Assembly: GCA_020744225.1 (NCBI GenBank)
Contig: JAGMWG010000013.1
Coordinates: 1,302,001-1,366,000, forward strand
Direction: 5' to 3'
DNA length: 64,000 bases
Source of the DNA: Paraphoma chrysanthemicola
Taxonomy: Eukaryota; Ascomycota; Dothideomycetes; Pleosporales; Phaeosphaeriaceae
Part shown: piece after piece, positions 10,708 through 21,580 of the stretch
Layout of the letters: the number at the start of each line of letters is the position of its first letter
How positions within the stretch are numbered: position 1 is the stretch's first letter
The notes under the pieces: model-generated
The model's input: only the letters and a program-made list of their open reading frames with translations
What the model was told of the DNA's origin: nothing
Databases searched by the model: none
Position numbers and translations under genes: made by a program

Positions 10708-12309
10708 CTAAAACTCGCCGCCACCACCACCCAAAGCAGCAGCACCCCATATCCCCACCAGTCCCCATACGCCTACTCTCCACCCTCGCCATAGACCGTG
10801 CACACCCTGGCCCTTGCGCATGCGACTTGGGCGCTCGAAACCCATGCTCTTGGCGCTTGCGGCTTTGGCTGCATTGGGACCGACGACGGTAATGCCTTCT
10901 TCGCGCGCAATGAACCACATGGTGCCGAGTACGCCGCGGTACTGTCCGGGCTCGACGATGGTCTTGAAGCTCGTGTCGGACTCGGCGGCCGGACTCCGTT
11001 GTCGTGACGAGGGCAATTCACGGTAGGATGCGCCGACGCGCTCTTCTTCGTGGTCTTGTAGGACGGCGACTTGGCCTCTGCGCAGCACGGTTTCGAGTGG
11101 GAGGCGGACAAAGAGTTCGGCGGTGGAGGAGAGAAACGTGCCAAATGAGTAGGTGGTTGGTGTGAGGATGGGGTCGATGCTAAGTGTGGAGCGGAGGACT
11201 AGTGGTGTTGACGTGGATATTAATGTTGGTAGACAGGCATGGAGAAGTGTTGCTGGGAATATTTTTGTCGATACTGAGAGTGACGGGAGGAGGGCGAGAG
11301 ATGGGTAGATGGAGCGCGGTGATGAGGAAATGGGCGTAACAATTAGTCGTGTGCGAATGAGGTCAAGAGGCGCGAGGAGCGAGGCGGCAAGGGCGGTTGC
11401 AGCGACGGCGACGCCCAGCGACATGAGTGGACTAGGACTGTCTATAATGTCAAGTCCACCGATTCCGCTGGCCGATGTCATCAGCCCAGGATCCGGAACG
11501 TTTAGGATGGCGGAAATGGCGCTGCGTAGCCAGCTCTCGGTTGTCTTGAGCAAGAAGTTGTAAATGAAGGTGACGTTGGTGCCCTTCCATACCCCCCACG
11601 CCGACTCTTTTTGCCATAGCTGTGCAATCACTTCCAACAGCGAGTCTGGCCTCTTTAGGTCGAGCTTCCGCGGTGCCGATGGGGGTGCACGGGTTGGTGT
11701 TTCTGAGCGCGATCTGCTCCGCGGTGTCCGTCTTTTCTTGTTTGGCGAGCGTGACCTCGACTCTGCGGGCGAGTATGCAGACTGATTATGTTTGGGGGCA
11801 GTCGACGTAAAGTAGCCAGGCGAGTCTTCGTCGCTCTCTTCTTCGTCCGGATACTGCCATTGTTAGTGACAGTCACATGTCAGGCATAGCCAACATACGT
11901 CTACATATTTTCCGCTGTGGAAACTGTCTGGCCTGCTCTTGCTTCCCCAGTCTTCTGTGTTTATCCTGCTCAGCGCCGGCAACTGCCCGCTCGCTTCATG
12001 CACCTGCAATAGCGTCTTTGCAACCTCGAATGGCTGTGCCAGCAGCACGCTCGTGTAGTTCCACAGCGCCTGGTCAAGCAGTCGCTTTGCATGCCCCGCT
12101 ACCGTCGGCGACGTGTCGGGAAAGTACGAGTCATAGTCGAGGTCGCTCAAGATGTCGCGTGCCTGGCTGCCCAGACTAGGTTTCGCAGACCGCGAGCCAT
12201 TTGATGCCGCCGCAGCAGTCTGGTTTTGTGGGCTATCGGGCGGCAAGCCAATGGACGGTGGGATGTAGTATGGCCGCAGCGGATTCGGGGCGTCGCGCGA
12301 GGTGGCCAT
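10708..12309 (-). CDS. UGO1: Mitochondrial outer-membrane fusion factor Ugo1-like
   Basis: Two exons, 12309-11899 and 11853-10708. The 45-bp intron (GTATGT...CAG) is in phase 0 and joins GKYVD to YPDEEESDEDSPGYF. The product is 518 residues. It begins MATSRDAPNPLRPYYIPPSI, as in fungal Ugo1 proteins. Carrier-like repeats follow: LLAQPFEVAKTLLQV near residue 100, then an Arg/Ser-rich loop, ESAWGVWKGTNVTFIYN, and LAPLDLIRTRLIV with a Px[DE]xx[RK] signature. Ugo1 is a degenerate member of the mitochondrial carrier family that links Fzo1 and Mgm1 during fusion. The tail is Gly-rich. It stands in a block of housekeeping genes. Confidence 0.87.
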
Positions 12310-12566
12310 GGAGTCGAGTCAAGTTGAGGGCTGCGGGGGACTGCTGCCAATGAGGATATTCGCATATGCGGTGGACAAGCCTTGTTGTTTTCCGAGGTGA
12401 TGTGCACGCCGCCGATGCATGGGTGGCGTTGACGCAGGGCGGACCGTGCACTTTGACGTCTCACAGGCCCTAGAATTATTATCGCAGCACGGCAGCGGCA
12501 GACGGTGATTCAGTGTTTTCGCTTCTGTTTTCCCCTCACGGTTTTTTCTCTTTGCAACGAGGAATC

Positions 12567-13225
12567 ATGGCTTCGAGGAGGGCTTTTTTCGGCGTGCTCA
12601 AGTGGTCAGAGGGCATTCCGTCGAGGCCGACATGCGCATCATCGAGTCTGCGCAACTTTTCAAGTCGAGCATCGCGGGGAATTGAGAAATCACTTGGAGG
12701 GACTCGGCCATTCCCACAGCCCACATCAAGACCAACCGCTTCGCCGATATCGACACTCTCATCTCGCCAATTCTCGTCAACACCCACACCCCGCCACGGC
12801 CACATTGACCCTCCGAAACCCGGCGAAGAGTACGCAACCCCCGTCACTCCCCACGACCAAGTCCGCAACTAACACATCCCAGACGCACCATTACCTTTAT
12901 CGACAAGGAGAACCAATCCCACACCTTCATCGTGTCCGACGGCTCCAACCTGCTCGACATTGCGCAAGCCAACGACCTCGAGATGGAAGGCGCATGCGGC
13001 GGCTCCTGCGCGTGTTCCACCTGCCACGTCATAGTCGAAGACGAGTCATACTACGACAAGATGGAGGAGCCTGGCGATGACGAAAACGACATGTTGGATC
13101 TGGCGTTTGGACTGACCGAGACGAGTCGGTTGGGGTGTCAGGTCGTGATGAGCAAGGAGCTGGATGGCATCGTGGTCAAGTTGCCGCGGATAACGAGGAA
13201 CATGCAGGCAAGTGATTTCAAGTGA
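12567..13225 (+). CDS. YAH1: Mitochondrial adrenodoxin-type [2Fe-2S] ferredoxin
   Basis: Exons are 12567-12829 and 12883-13225; the 53-bp intron (GTACGC...CAACTAAC...CAG) restores GEERTITFID. The product has 201 residues. The first 85 form an Arg/Ser-rich presequence with several FSS motifs. The ferredoxin domain has the cluster ligands CGGSCACSTC (C-x5-C-x2-C) and the distant Cys in LGCQVVMS, plus ENDMLDLAFGLTETSRLGC, which is diagnostic of Yah1 and adrenodoxin. It carries electrons in the matrix for Fe-S cluster assembly and for heme A and coenzyme Q synthesis. It is transcribed away from UGO1, 257 bp between the two start codons. Confidence 0.94.
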
Positions 13226-13414
13226 GTAAGGAGGATGTGGACTGCTAGGGAGCATCGGTTGTATAGTATGGCACTCCGCTCGCGTTGCGGCGTTGAATGA
13301 ATGATTGATGAAGTAAGATGCGTGTGTATTTGTAGATGTATAGAATGGTATCATGAATGCATCTTAAAGCCCAATTCTCGCATCAAACGCCAGAACAATG
13401 CAAAGAAATGTGGT

Positions 13415-14440
13415 CTATGCTTCCACAGAGGCTTCCTTCTTCGACCCGCCGGTAATCATGTCGAGGAAGCCCTGCTTGCTCATTTCCTTGACCTTTTCCT
13501 CCCGCTTAGCCAGACCGACCACGTTTTGCGATTTTGCTTCCTTTTCGGCTTGTTCGCCCTTGACCTGTGCTGCGCGAACGGCGTTGAAGAGCTTGATGAC
13601 GCCCTTTTGCGCTGTCCGTCGCAATGCCTTTTCATGCGCCGTTGTCTCGGCCGTGCTGATGGTCGAGTCGTTCAAGCCAAGGACATCCTTTACGCGGCCT
13701 TTGTCCTGCGCAGCCTTTTTCTCCACCACTACTTGCCTTCTCGCCTTTTCCGTGAGCTTGCTGTCAGCAATCTCCTTGTTGGCCGTCTGCGCGTCCTTGG
13801 ACCGCGCTAGAATTGGCTCCGAGCGTTTTGTGGTGGTGAGTTTGGTATTGAGAATCTTGGAAATGGACGTTGCAAAAGCTTCCGGGTCATTGCGCTTGCG
13901 CACTTTGCGCGCCGCTACCGTCGAGGTATCGGAGCCCGATTCGTCGCTCTCAGAGTCTTCCACGTCGAACTCGTCGACTTCAGGCTCCGATTCGTCTTCC
14001 TCTTCGTCGTCGCCCGGTGAATCGTCGATAATGTCGCCGTCCTCGAGCTCCTTGACCGGCGCAGTCTTCTTTAGTACCGACTTGACGGGCAGGTTCGCAG
14101 TGTGCTTTGGTGTGGCTTTGGGCACGACGGGTTCTGGTGCTGGCTGTGCGGGCTGTGCGGGCTGTGCGGCAGCTTTTGGTGCTGATTTTTGCTTCTTCAC
14201 TTTGCGCGGCTCGCCCTCTGGTCGTGGCAGTGTCGCATTCGCACCGGTTGGCTCAAACGGCTCATCGTTGCTGTCTGGCCGCTTATGCTCGTACTCTTCG
14301 GGAGCGTCTCTTGCGCCGCCCTCGTCTTCGCTCGAGCTGTGGTAGAACTTTTGCTTCTTGACCTTCTTCTTCTCCTTCTTTGGCACCTTTCCGCGCAGCT
14401 GATCCTCTGTCCGGCGGCGTTTGAGTGATGTGTTGACCAT
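13415..14440 (-). CDS. RRP15: Ribosomal RNA-processing protein 15 homologue
   Basis: Single exon, 341 residues, ATG at 14440. The Rrp15 domain lies in the second half: DPEAFATSISKILNTKLTTT, then SEPILARSKD, the helical basic stretch KARRQVVVEKKAAQDKGRVKD, and ALRRTAQKGVIKLFNAVRAAQ. The N-terminal half is low-complexity, with basic Lys runs (a likely nuclear or nucleolar signal), PAQPAQPAQ repeats and a long acidic block of about 45 residues. Yeast Rrp15 is a nucleolar factor for 60S subunit assembly. It shares a 218-bp promoter region head to head with SRP54. Open frames on the opposite strand here are echoes of the low-complexity sequence. Confidence 0.9.
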   Translation of the reverse strand: MVNTSLKRRRTEDQLRGKVPKKEKKKVKKQKFYHSSSEDEGGARDAPEEYEHKRPDSNDEPFEPTGANATLPRPEGEPRKVKKQKSAPKAAAQPAQPAQPAPEPVVPKATPKHTANLPVKSVLKKTAPVKELEDGDIIDDSPGDDEEEDESEPEVDEFDVEDSESDESGSDTSTVAARKVRKRNDPEAFATSISKILNTKLTTTKRSEPILARSKDAQTANKEIADSKLTEKARRQVVVEKKAAQDKGRVKDVLGLNDSTISTAETTAHEKALRRTAQKGVIKLFNAVRAAQVKGEQAEKEAKSQNVVGLAKREEKVKEMSKQGFLDMITGGSKKEASVEA

Positions 14441-14658
14441 TGTGTCGTCGAGGTGAAATGTGGTGTTGAATGGTTGAATGTCTCAGTTCTGGTGTGAGAA
14501 GTCGCGACTAGAAAAAAGTTCGAGAGTCGGCAACTTCGCGTGGCTTTCACCGATCCAAGCGCGCGGGGCCACATTCCCCACACACCTCCGACCACCACCA
14601 GCATCCATCATCACCACACCCACCTCAACCCTCAACCTCCGCACACAACAGTCCCAAG

Positions 14659-16284
14659 ATGGTGCTTCAAGATTTAGGGCGGCGCATCAATGCCGCGGTC
14701 CAGGACCTCACGAGGTCGCCCAACCTCGACGAAAAGGCCTTTGAAGCCATGGTCAAGGAGATCTCCAACGCCCTCGTCGAAGCCGATGTCAACGTCAAGC
14801 TCGTCATGAACCTGCGCCAGTCAATCAAGCGCTCCGTCGACTTCAAGCATCTCGCGCCCGGCGTCAACAAGAAGCGCCTCATCCAAAAGACCGTCTTTGA
14901 TGAGCTCGTCAAGCTCGTCGACCCGCACGCCGAACCGTTCAAGCCGCGCAAGGGCAAGTCGAACGTCATCATGTTTGTGGGTCTGCAAGGTTCCGGAAAG
15001 ACGACGTCGTGTACAAAGCTGGCGAGATGGTACCAGGCGCGGGGGTTCAAGGCGTGCTTGGTGTGCGCGGATACGTTCCGTGCTGGTGCGTTTGACCAGC
15101 TCAAGCAGAATGCGACCAAGGCCAAGATCCCATACTTTGGTAGCCACACGCAGACGGACCCAGTCATTGTGGCGGCAGAGGGTGTAGAAAAGTTCAAAAA
15201 GGAGCGCTTCGAGATTATCATCGTGGACACGTCGGGTCGCCACAGACAAGAGACAGACTTGTTTGACGAAATGGTGCAGATTCAGAATGCGGTGCAGCCC
15301 GATCAGACAATCATGGTACTCGATGCGACAATTGGCCAGGCAGCCGAGGCACAGGCGCGGGCCTTTAAGGAGGCGGCCGACTTTGGAGCCATCATCATTA
15401 CCAAGACGGATGGTGCAGCAGCTGGAGGTGGTGCCATTTCTGCAGTCGCTGCAACACACACGCCAATCGTATTTATCGGAAATGGAGAGCACATGTTGGA
15501 TTTGGAGCGTTTCAGTCCCCAGCCATTCGTCTCAAAACTTCTCGGAATGGGCGACGTACAAGGACTCGTCGAGCACGTGCAGTCGCTTAAGCTCGACCAA
15601 AAAGACACCATGAAGCACATTACTCAGGGCATCTTCACCATCAAGGATTTGCGGGATCAGCTTTCCAACATTATGAAAATGGGTCCGCTGTCGAAAATGG
15701 CTGGTATGATTCCTGGGCTCAGCAACATGATGGGCGGCATGGACGACGAGGAAGGTGGCACGAAGCTCAAGCGCATGATTTATATCTGCGACAGCATGAC
15801 CGAGAAGGAGTTGGAGTCGGACGGCAAGATGTTTGTCGATCAACCAACGCGCATGACACGAATAGCGCGCGGATCTGGCACGTCTGTTCGCGAAGTTGAA
15901 GAGCTCCTCACCCAGCACCGCATGATGGCTGGCATGGCGAAGAAGATGAAGGGCGGCATGGCCAATATGCAAAAAGCGCAGGGTGCCATGGGCGGTGGCA
16001 ACAAGCAGCAGCAGCTTGCCGCCATGCAGAAGCGGATGCAGAGCATGGGTGGCGCGGCTGGTCGCGGAGGCGGCGGCGGCATGCCCGACCTCGGCGCCAT
16101 GATGAAGATGCTAGGAGGTGGTGGAGCGGGCGGCGCTGGAGGAGGCATGCCAGACATGTCTGCGCTCGGAGGTATGGGCGGCATGGACATGAACGCCATG
16201 ATGAAGATGATGGGTGGAATGGGAGGCATGGGAGGAATGGGAGGCGGCGGCGGTGGTGCTGGGGCTGGACGCGGCAGGCGGTAA
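14659..16284 (+). CDS. SRP54: Signal recognition particle 54-kDa GTPase
   Basis: Uninterrupted 541-residue frame beginning MVLQDLGRRINAAVQDL. The N domain is followed by the G domain: G1 GLQGSGKTTSC near residue 108, DTFRAGAFDQLKQ, G3 DTSGRH, and G4 TKTDGAAAGGGA. The M domain contains GGMDDEEGGTKLKRMIYICD and MTRIARGSGTSVREVEELL, which bind 7SL RNA and signal peptides. The tail is a Met/Gly-rich low-complexity run to residue 541, usual in filamentous fungi. The protein binds signal sequences emerging from ribosomes and docks them at the ER membrane receptor. It is the strongest housekeeping call in the window. Confidence 0.97.
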   Translation: MVLQDLGRRINAAVQDLTRSPNLDEKAFEAMVKEISNALVEADVNVKLVMNLRQSIKRSVDFKHLAPGVNKKRLIQKTVFDELVKLVDPHAEPFKPRKGKSNVIMFVGLQGSGKTTSCTKLARWYQARGFKACLVCADTFRAGAFDQLKQNATKAKIPYFGSHTQTDPVIVAAEGVEKFKKERFEIIIVDTSGRHRQETDLFDEMVQIQNAVQPDQTIMVLDATIGQAAEAQARAFKEAADFGAIIITKTDGAAAGGGAISAVAATHTPIVFIGNGEHMLDLERFSPQPFVSKLLGMGDVQGLVEHVQSLKLDQKDTMKHITQGIFTIKDLRDQLSNIMKMGPLSKMAGMIPGLSNMMGGMDDEEGGTKLKRMIYICDSMTEKELESDGKMFVDQPTRMTRIARGSGTSVREVEELLTQHRMMAGMAKKMKGGMANMQKAQGAMGGGNKQQQLAAMQKRMQSMGGAAGRGGGGGMPDLGAMMKMLGGGGAGGAGGGMPDMSALGGMGGMDMNAMMKMMGGMGGMGGMGGGGGGAGAGRGRR

Positions 16285-16544
16285 CATCTGCTCGCGCTTC
16301 TCCATTCGTGATTTCCATGCATAGCTCCGGCGTACGGATACGGTGAGGGCTTTTGGTATGTGAGGTATGTGTGCTTGTACATGTCTGCATATGAGACGGA
16401 AGTCTGACGCCTGCTACCTCTAGAGGTCAATAACACTTCATTTTGAACGCTCTCAACTCGCTTGCCATTGAGATCGATCGACCTGTATGACACGCTTGGT
16501 GCGCTATATGTTCGCCTGGACTCGTTTATACCATCCCGGTGACA

Positions 16545-17639
16545 CTATCTAGCAGCCCACAATATACTTTCAATAATGTCCTTGTCAAATTCCGCGGTTG
16601 TAGCAAGCTGTGGCCACCTTCGGAACCCGTGTGGAAGACCAGGATACGTATGCGTCCTTGTGTCGACACTAGTTTGCACAGCGGATTAGTAGGTATCCAC
16701 ACTGTTTATTCTTTGTGCATTCACTCACCCCAGGCTCTCCAGTCTCTTCGAAAATATCAGCCCATCGTCTCGCAACGGATCGGCACCCGCCACCAACATT
16801 GCCGTCCTGGGCCAGCCACGCAACTCATCATTGGACAGCAAGGGGATGTTCAAGAGTCGTTCTGTTGGGACAGCCCCGAGAAGGTTACTAAACAGCTCCA
16901 AGCGCGCAGCTGGAATGACTGGTGCGTCTTTATTCTGGACCTTGGCCGATACCTCGCAGGATGTAAACAAGTCGAACGGGTAATTGTCAATATGTATTAA
17001 CCAAGGTATCCCCAGTACCGCACCAGAAATCTTACTTCTGTTATCCGGTCGTTCTTTCGCGAGTTCCAAATCTTTTAAGATCACACTCGCAGCAAGTGTA
17101 CATCCGGCTGAGATTCCCATAACGACCAGAGACTTTGAAATCGCTGGCTCAATACTATCCGCATTGTCGCGAATATACTCAAACGCTCTCCACGCATCGT
17201 CTACTTGTGCGGGGTGCTTATACTTGTGCGTATGTCGATATATCACGCTCAACACAGCTGTATTCGTCTCTTCTGCCACTCGGCAGCACAGATAATCATC
17301 CGTATTCTCATCGCCGAGAAGAAAGCCGCCGCCATGGAAGTACAGCACGGCGCCGTTGAGCTGGTTTCTGCGGGGCGCTGTTGGTCGGTAAATACGAAGA
17401 GGGATAGTATATGATGCTTCTGAGGGGACTTGGATAGTGCTCATTGCGACTCGCTGATCAAGCCCGGTTTTGGCGATGAGGGCTGCACCGGTGGCGCTGC
17501 GCGCTTGATTGGAAGCAAGACGGAGTTCGGTTGTGTGCGCGGGATCGTTGCCAGTGAAGCCATCTTGGGCAGCTTGGGGATTCGATTTGATGAAGTCGAG
17601 CCACTCTTGACTTGGATGACCCAGGTCGGAAAAGTCCAT
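16545..17639 (-). CDS. Alpha/beta hydrolase, HSL (hormone-sensitive lipase) type esterase
   Basis: Exons are 17639-16729 and 16668-16545. The 60-bp intron (GTGAGT...CTACTAAT...CTAG) is required to reach the last catalytic residue, in VDTRTHTYPGLPHGFRRW. The product has 344 residues. The oxyanion motif HGGGF, the nucleophile elbow GISAG (usually GDSAG in this family), the acid in AGADPLRDDG and the His in PGLPHGF make a complete triad. The chosen ATG gives MDFSDLGHPSQEW. No signal peptide is visible, so it is probably cytosolic. It hydrolyses small esters or lactones, which would suit ester products of the nearby Baeyer-Villiger enzyme; that link is inference. Confidence 0.88.
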
Positions 17640-17963
17640 TGTTGAAGGTTGATGTGGTGTGAGACTTGGAAATGTAGTATGAGAAGAAAGGAATGAAGTC
17701 GAGAGCGAGGTACTTCTCTTCAATTCCTTTAATCTTTTAGTATGTTGACATTTGGTCACATTTTGCTAGTCTAGCTTTTCCGAGCTGTACCAGTCCGCCT
17801 GTTATGTGGTGTTGGACGCCGCATCAAGATCCGAAAGAGTTTCCGGGACGGAAGTTGATGACCGACACCCTGGCGACCCCGCGGCCGCAACAAAACCACG
17901 GAAACGCGTGCACAGCATGTCGCAACAGCAATTTGGTGCTCTGATTGTATACTTTCCTGAAAT
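17640..17963. promoter_or_regulatory. Bidirectional promoter region, hydrolase / ABM-like gene
   Basis: These 324 bp lie between divergent start codons. No TGTCCGG heptamer, seen in the three other divergent promoters of the cluster, is present here, so co-regulation with them is not supported by that motif. Confidence 0.45.
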
Positions 17964-18769
17964 ATGTTCATCATATCGCCGCTCTCGCAATGCGCAAGCC
18001 CTGCAAAAAGAGACGAGGTATGTTCAACTTTGACATCATACGGGAGCACGAATACTTACGCAAATTATAGTTTCTAAGTCATATCGAAAAGATTGCTGCA
18101 GTGACCTTGCATAGGGAGCCGAGATGTCATGCATATGCTTGGTTTCGCAGCGCAGATGACAATGACCAAGTAACGTCGCACTGGTTGCGTGGATTCGAGG
18201 TGTCAGTAGACCACCACCAATCTAAATACTATAACTCACTTGAACGCAGCTATGAAAGCATCGAAGCCAACCAAGTCGAACATCGCGCAAGTAGCGAGTA
18301 CAAGGCGTTCCGCGCAGCTGTGAGTGAACAGGGACTTCTCGCGAAACCAAGCGACCTCCGGTTCTGGCACCCTACCGGTATCGGATTCCTTTCCAAAAAG
18401 AGTCAGGAAGTCTTTACTCCGCCATCCGCTCCTGGAAAGCTCCAGTATATTGTAACGGACGAGATGACTACAAGGCCAGGAGCGAAGGCTCAAACATTGG
18501 ACCGTCTCCTTAAAGCTGCTGCGATTGCTCGGGAGAATGCCGCTGTGCTATCATTCTGGGTGCAAGACAGGATTGGATTACAAGATGGTCGTGCGGAGGG
18601 ACTCGACGACAATGAGTTATACATCTTAGTAAGATGCAAGGACAAAGAGGCATACGACTTGTTTTACGGCGCTACAAATACAATTACATGGCAACCGGTC
18701 GAAGATTTGGTCATTGAGCGAAGACGGACGACGTGGGTTGAATCGGGACTTGGATTTATTGGCAGATAG
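17964..18769 (+). CDS. Two-lobed dimeric alpha/beta-barrel (ABM-like) protein
   Basis: Three exons: 17964-18017, 18071-18201 and 18250-18769. The introns (53 bp, GTATGT...TAG; 48 bp, GTCAGT...CAG) join SPAKRDE to FLSHIEKIAAVT and FEV to YESIEANQVEHR, both good continuations. The product has 234 residues. It appears to hold two ferredoxin-like ABM lobes. The first runs from MFIISPL through EPRCHAYAWFRSADD to FRAAV; the second runs from GKLQYIVTDEM to WQPVEDLVIE. Such domains are found in monooxygenases, heme-degrading enzymes and dimeric accessory proteins, and are usual in aromatic-compound pathways. The second intron is in frame without stops, so its removal rests on homology. The exact start is not certain. 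Confidence 0.68.
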
Positions 18770-18811
18770 CTGGAAGGAACAACTTCATACTATAAATTTC
18801 CACACAGGGCA

Positions 18812-19368
18812 TTATCCGCGACATTGGCTCGTTAGGCATCTAAAGCCGCTGCTGGATGTGGTGTCCCCTGTAAGCATTGTGATTAGCAAAAGTTGGATCA
18901 GTCTGGCAACACAGCTTCACTTACTTTGGCATTGGCTACTACAGCAGCCATCACCGCCAGGGGTGATACCTGGACATTCCGCTGGACAGTGTTAGATATT
19001 TACCGTCACCCATGGTATACTCCTAGGGTAATCACGAAGGACATAGTACAAGAGCTCAAGAACCTTCTGTTATAACTCACCTCTGGGTTGTAGGCCTGTT
19101 CCTCCAACAGAAGCACAAGCGACGCATACTCCACCTCCTTATGAATGATTACTAACGCTTATACTGTACCTAAGACATGATATCACTTACTGCATCGATT
19201 AGATGCGCATCTCCTATCCGAGGGGCAAGAATCTATGATCTAGTTAGTTCTCTGATTGATTTTCGTATGTTTGGAGCACTAACCACCAGCAAGCAAGCAT
19301 GGAGACACGGTTTGAGCCAAAACAGTCAAAGTAGAGGCTAGAAAGACGATGACAGCGGATACACGCAT
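18812..19368 (-). CDS. Small secreted cysteine-rich protein, five exons
   Basis: Five exons (19368-19284, 19232-19191, 19137-19081, 18981-18925, 18867-18812) join to 98 residues. Every intron begins GT, ends AG and interrupts a codon in phase 1, and all joins keep frame. The product starts MRVSAVIVFLASTLTVLAQ, a clear signal peptide. The mature part of about 80 residues holds 12 cysteines in related units: CPSDRRCASNRC, CVAC, CPG...GCCSSQC, FRCLTSQC. It should be exported and folded by disulfides, perhaps six. No family is recognised; EGF- or knottin-like folds and fungal effectors have this look. Function is unknown. Confidence 0.7.
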
Positions 19369-20786
19369 AGTGTCAGGTTCCCTGGAGTTGCAGACTTGCA
19401 AGCCAATTGAGGATGATTGAGGTGAATTGAAATAAAAATTCGATAGTAGTGCATGGATGTGAACAAGAGTGCACCATCGATGGCCTTTTATAGAGCTCAG
19501 CTTCGAGTGAGGCTACCTCCGAAGGAGGTAGTAGGCATAGGCGGAGTATAACAGCGAAGAAAAGGCTTAGCAATATATGAAGCCGATTTTCATCCACTAA
19601 TGATGTAGTTTGGATCCATCAAGTCATTATCTACTTGTCTTGTGCGTTCTCCCTAACAGGTAAAGTAATGCACAGCAAACACGAGATCATCTTGTATTCA
19701 CAACACCCGGACCGATGCATGCATAGAACTCACGCAAGGTTCGGTAATTGGATATTGGTAGCCAATAGAAAGCCTTATTTGCTATGTACAATGATACTCG
19801 CCCAATGCATTCGGCCCCACCTTATCAACTTGACATAGTAACTGAACGTCAAGCAAGGTTTTGAAGCGACTAGTGAAGCCTAAGCAAGCGCTGAGATCGT
19901 TCGATGTTTCCAGCTAACTACAGCTAGTCTGAAATCGTACGAGGTATCCGTGAACAGCGCTAGCCACGAACATAGTCCTATCAAGGAGCTCACTCTCGTC
20001 GAGGCAATTTCGGCGCTACTACACTTGAGCATTACGCATCTGCCCAGAGTAGCCTAGGTATAGAAGTAGTAGTTGTGCACATCTCCTTCCTTCAAGGCTT
20101 CTTAGCCTCACAATGGCGGTAAGCTTCCTGCTACAGCTTGCTAAAATATTACCACCTGCCAAGCAGTATTCTCACGCCAATCATGCCAAATTTGTACTAT
20201 GCATAGCATGTCGAGACCTCCGATCGGCATCAATGCAAGATTAGTACACTTCATTCCATATTGCTTCGTTGGAAGACCGACCAGAATGCTTAGATTTTGG
20301 TATTCACACTAATAATCGGGATGGTCTAGTCTGACGATAGTTTGAGACCATGGTCGGGCCGGTCTGATGCCACGTGCGATACCAAGCAAACATCTAATTA
20401 GCCGATCTGGCCAGTCCATGGTCGGACCGGTTTGATGCCACGCGCAGTACCAAGATATTATCGGTGTAGCCGATCTGGCCAGTTCATGGTATTCGCCACT
20501 CTGTTGCTTCGTGCAAGTACTAACAATATATGTGTGACGCGGCTTTTGCTTGGCCAAATAAACCCTGACAGCGTAAGAGGGACGGTCTCTCCCCGATTCC
20601 GATGGAGCAACAGCTGGTTCCCAACGGCAATTTATTCGAGGGCAGTGCAAATGTATTCAGATGCTACTAGGATAACTCCAGGGCCTTGATATAGATCCTG
20701 TAGACATGCGCAAAAGCCTCCAAGTGTATCCCGCTGGACATGGTAAAGTGTAGCAGTCGGCCTCCGGCCTGCTACATCTCCTATGA
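19369..20786. other. Gene-free stretch, 1.4 kb
   Basis: No supported gene. Frames up to 113 codons have no domain. A 68-bp tandem duplication (20348-20489) lies inside. The left end should be the promoter of the small cysteine-rich protein gene; the right end is the 3' flank of the CMD-like gene. Confidence 0.55.
20348..20489. repeat. 68-bp tandem duplication, two diverged copies
   Basis: The unit starting CCATGGTCGG at 20348 recurs at 20416, and a third start (TCATGG) at 20484 is also exactly 68 bp on. Both units end in GCCGATCTGGCCAGT. Differences include C/T and A/G transitions, with a more variable middle (AAACATCTAATTA against ATATTATCGGTGT). Confidence 0.75.
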
Positions 20787-21580
20787 CTACCCATTGCTTT
20801 TCGGAAGGGCTGGTATAGGCGCAGGCCCATGCCTCAACTTGACGCCCAGGACTCCAATCAAGCCCAAACAGAGCTTCTGCAGCTCCACCAGGTCATCTCT
20901 TGTAGCACCGTTCCATAGCATACCCTTCATGTGGTGCTGGAGCTGGTTTGGACAGTCCATTCCATACAAGCCGGACAGCATTGCGTACCCAGTCGTCAGA
21001 TCATCCAAGATACCGTCAAACGAAAACACCCTCGCATACAACACATCTACCCGTTCGTCAGCAGTTGATTTAGCCAGAACGTGTTATCGCTTGCGGAAAA
21101 GTCTTCAATACCTCGAATGACGAATGCATAATCCGGGCTGGCCCGCACCGACGCTTCTGGATCAAAAGCTGGATTTCTCGCATATATGTTCGTCCAAAAC
21201 TGCCTTCCGCGTATTCTCGCATGGTCGTCCGACTCCTTAGCTCTCAGACATTCGGTCTCGCGTAGAGATGCCGGTACGCAGTCAGACAGAGTTCTCATTG
21301 CATTGCCAGTTCTCCCCGCCCCAACGATACCAGTGGACTTGATGAGTCCTTCCCGTATGCGATTTATTGCGGACTTGCGCGCACTTTCAGAATCCAGCTT
21401 CGAGAGGAGGTTGGTGTCGAGATGGTTGTATACTTGGGGAATAACATCAGGGTAGTTGACTGATGATAACGTGATGAATACGCACATGTACCATCGTAAG
21501 CGGTCGTTTGTCTCGTCCAAGACCGCAAGTGAATGGAAGAAGGCGTCAGGCAAGACTGGCGTCTCGACGGGTTTAGCCAT
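20787..21580 (-). CDS. Carboxymuconolactone decarboxylase (AhpD/CMD)-like protein
   Basis: Exons are 21580-21112 and 21046-20787. The 65-bp intron (GTATTG...TAG) joins PDYAFVIR to DVLYARVFSFD in phase. The product has 242 residues and ATG gives MAKPVETPVLPDAFF. Family features are YARNPAFDPEASVRASPDYAF, GLYGMDCPNQLQHHMKGMLWNGAT and a C-terminal helix EVVELQKLC-like (DLVELQKLCLGLIG). The classical CMD CxxC...H peroxidase motif is not visible, so a decarboxylase or non-redox role is more likely than peroxidase. It is transcribed divergently from the Dal5-type permease, which suggests the imported substrate is handled by this enzyme. Confidence 0.8.

Noticed and set aside
13398..14345. Long Ser/Ala-rich frame on the plus strand
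   Set aside because: It is the complement of RRP15. Its low-complexity Ser runs mirror the acidic and basic blocks of the real gene, and it has no domain.
15840..16493. Proline-rich frame on the minus strand
   Set aside because: Antisense of the Met/Gly-rich tail of SRP54, where complementary codons give Pro and His runs.
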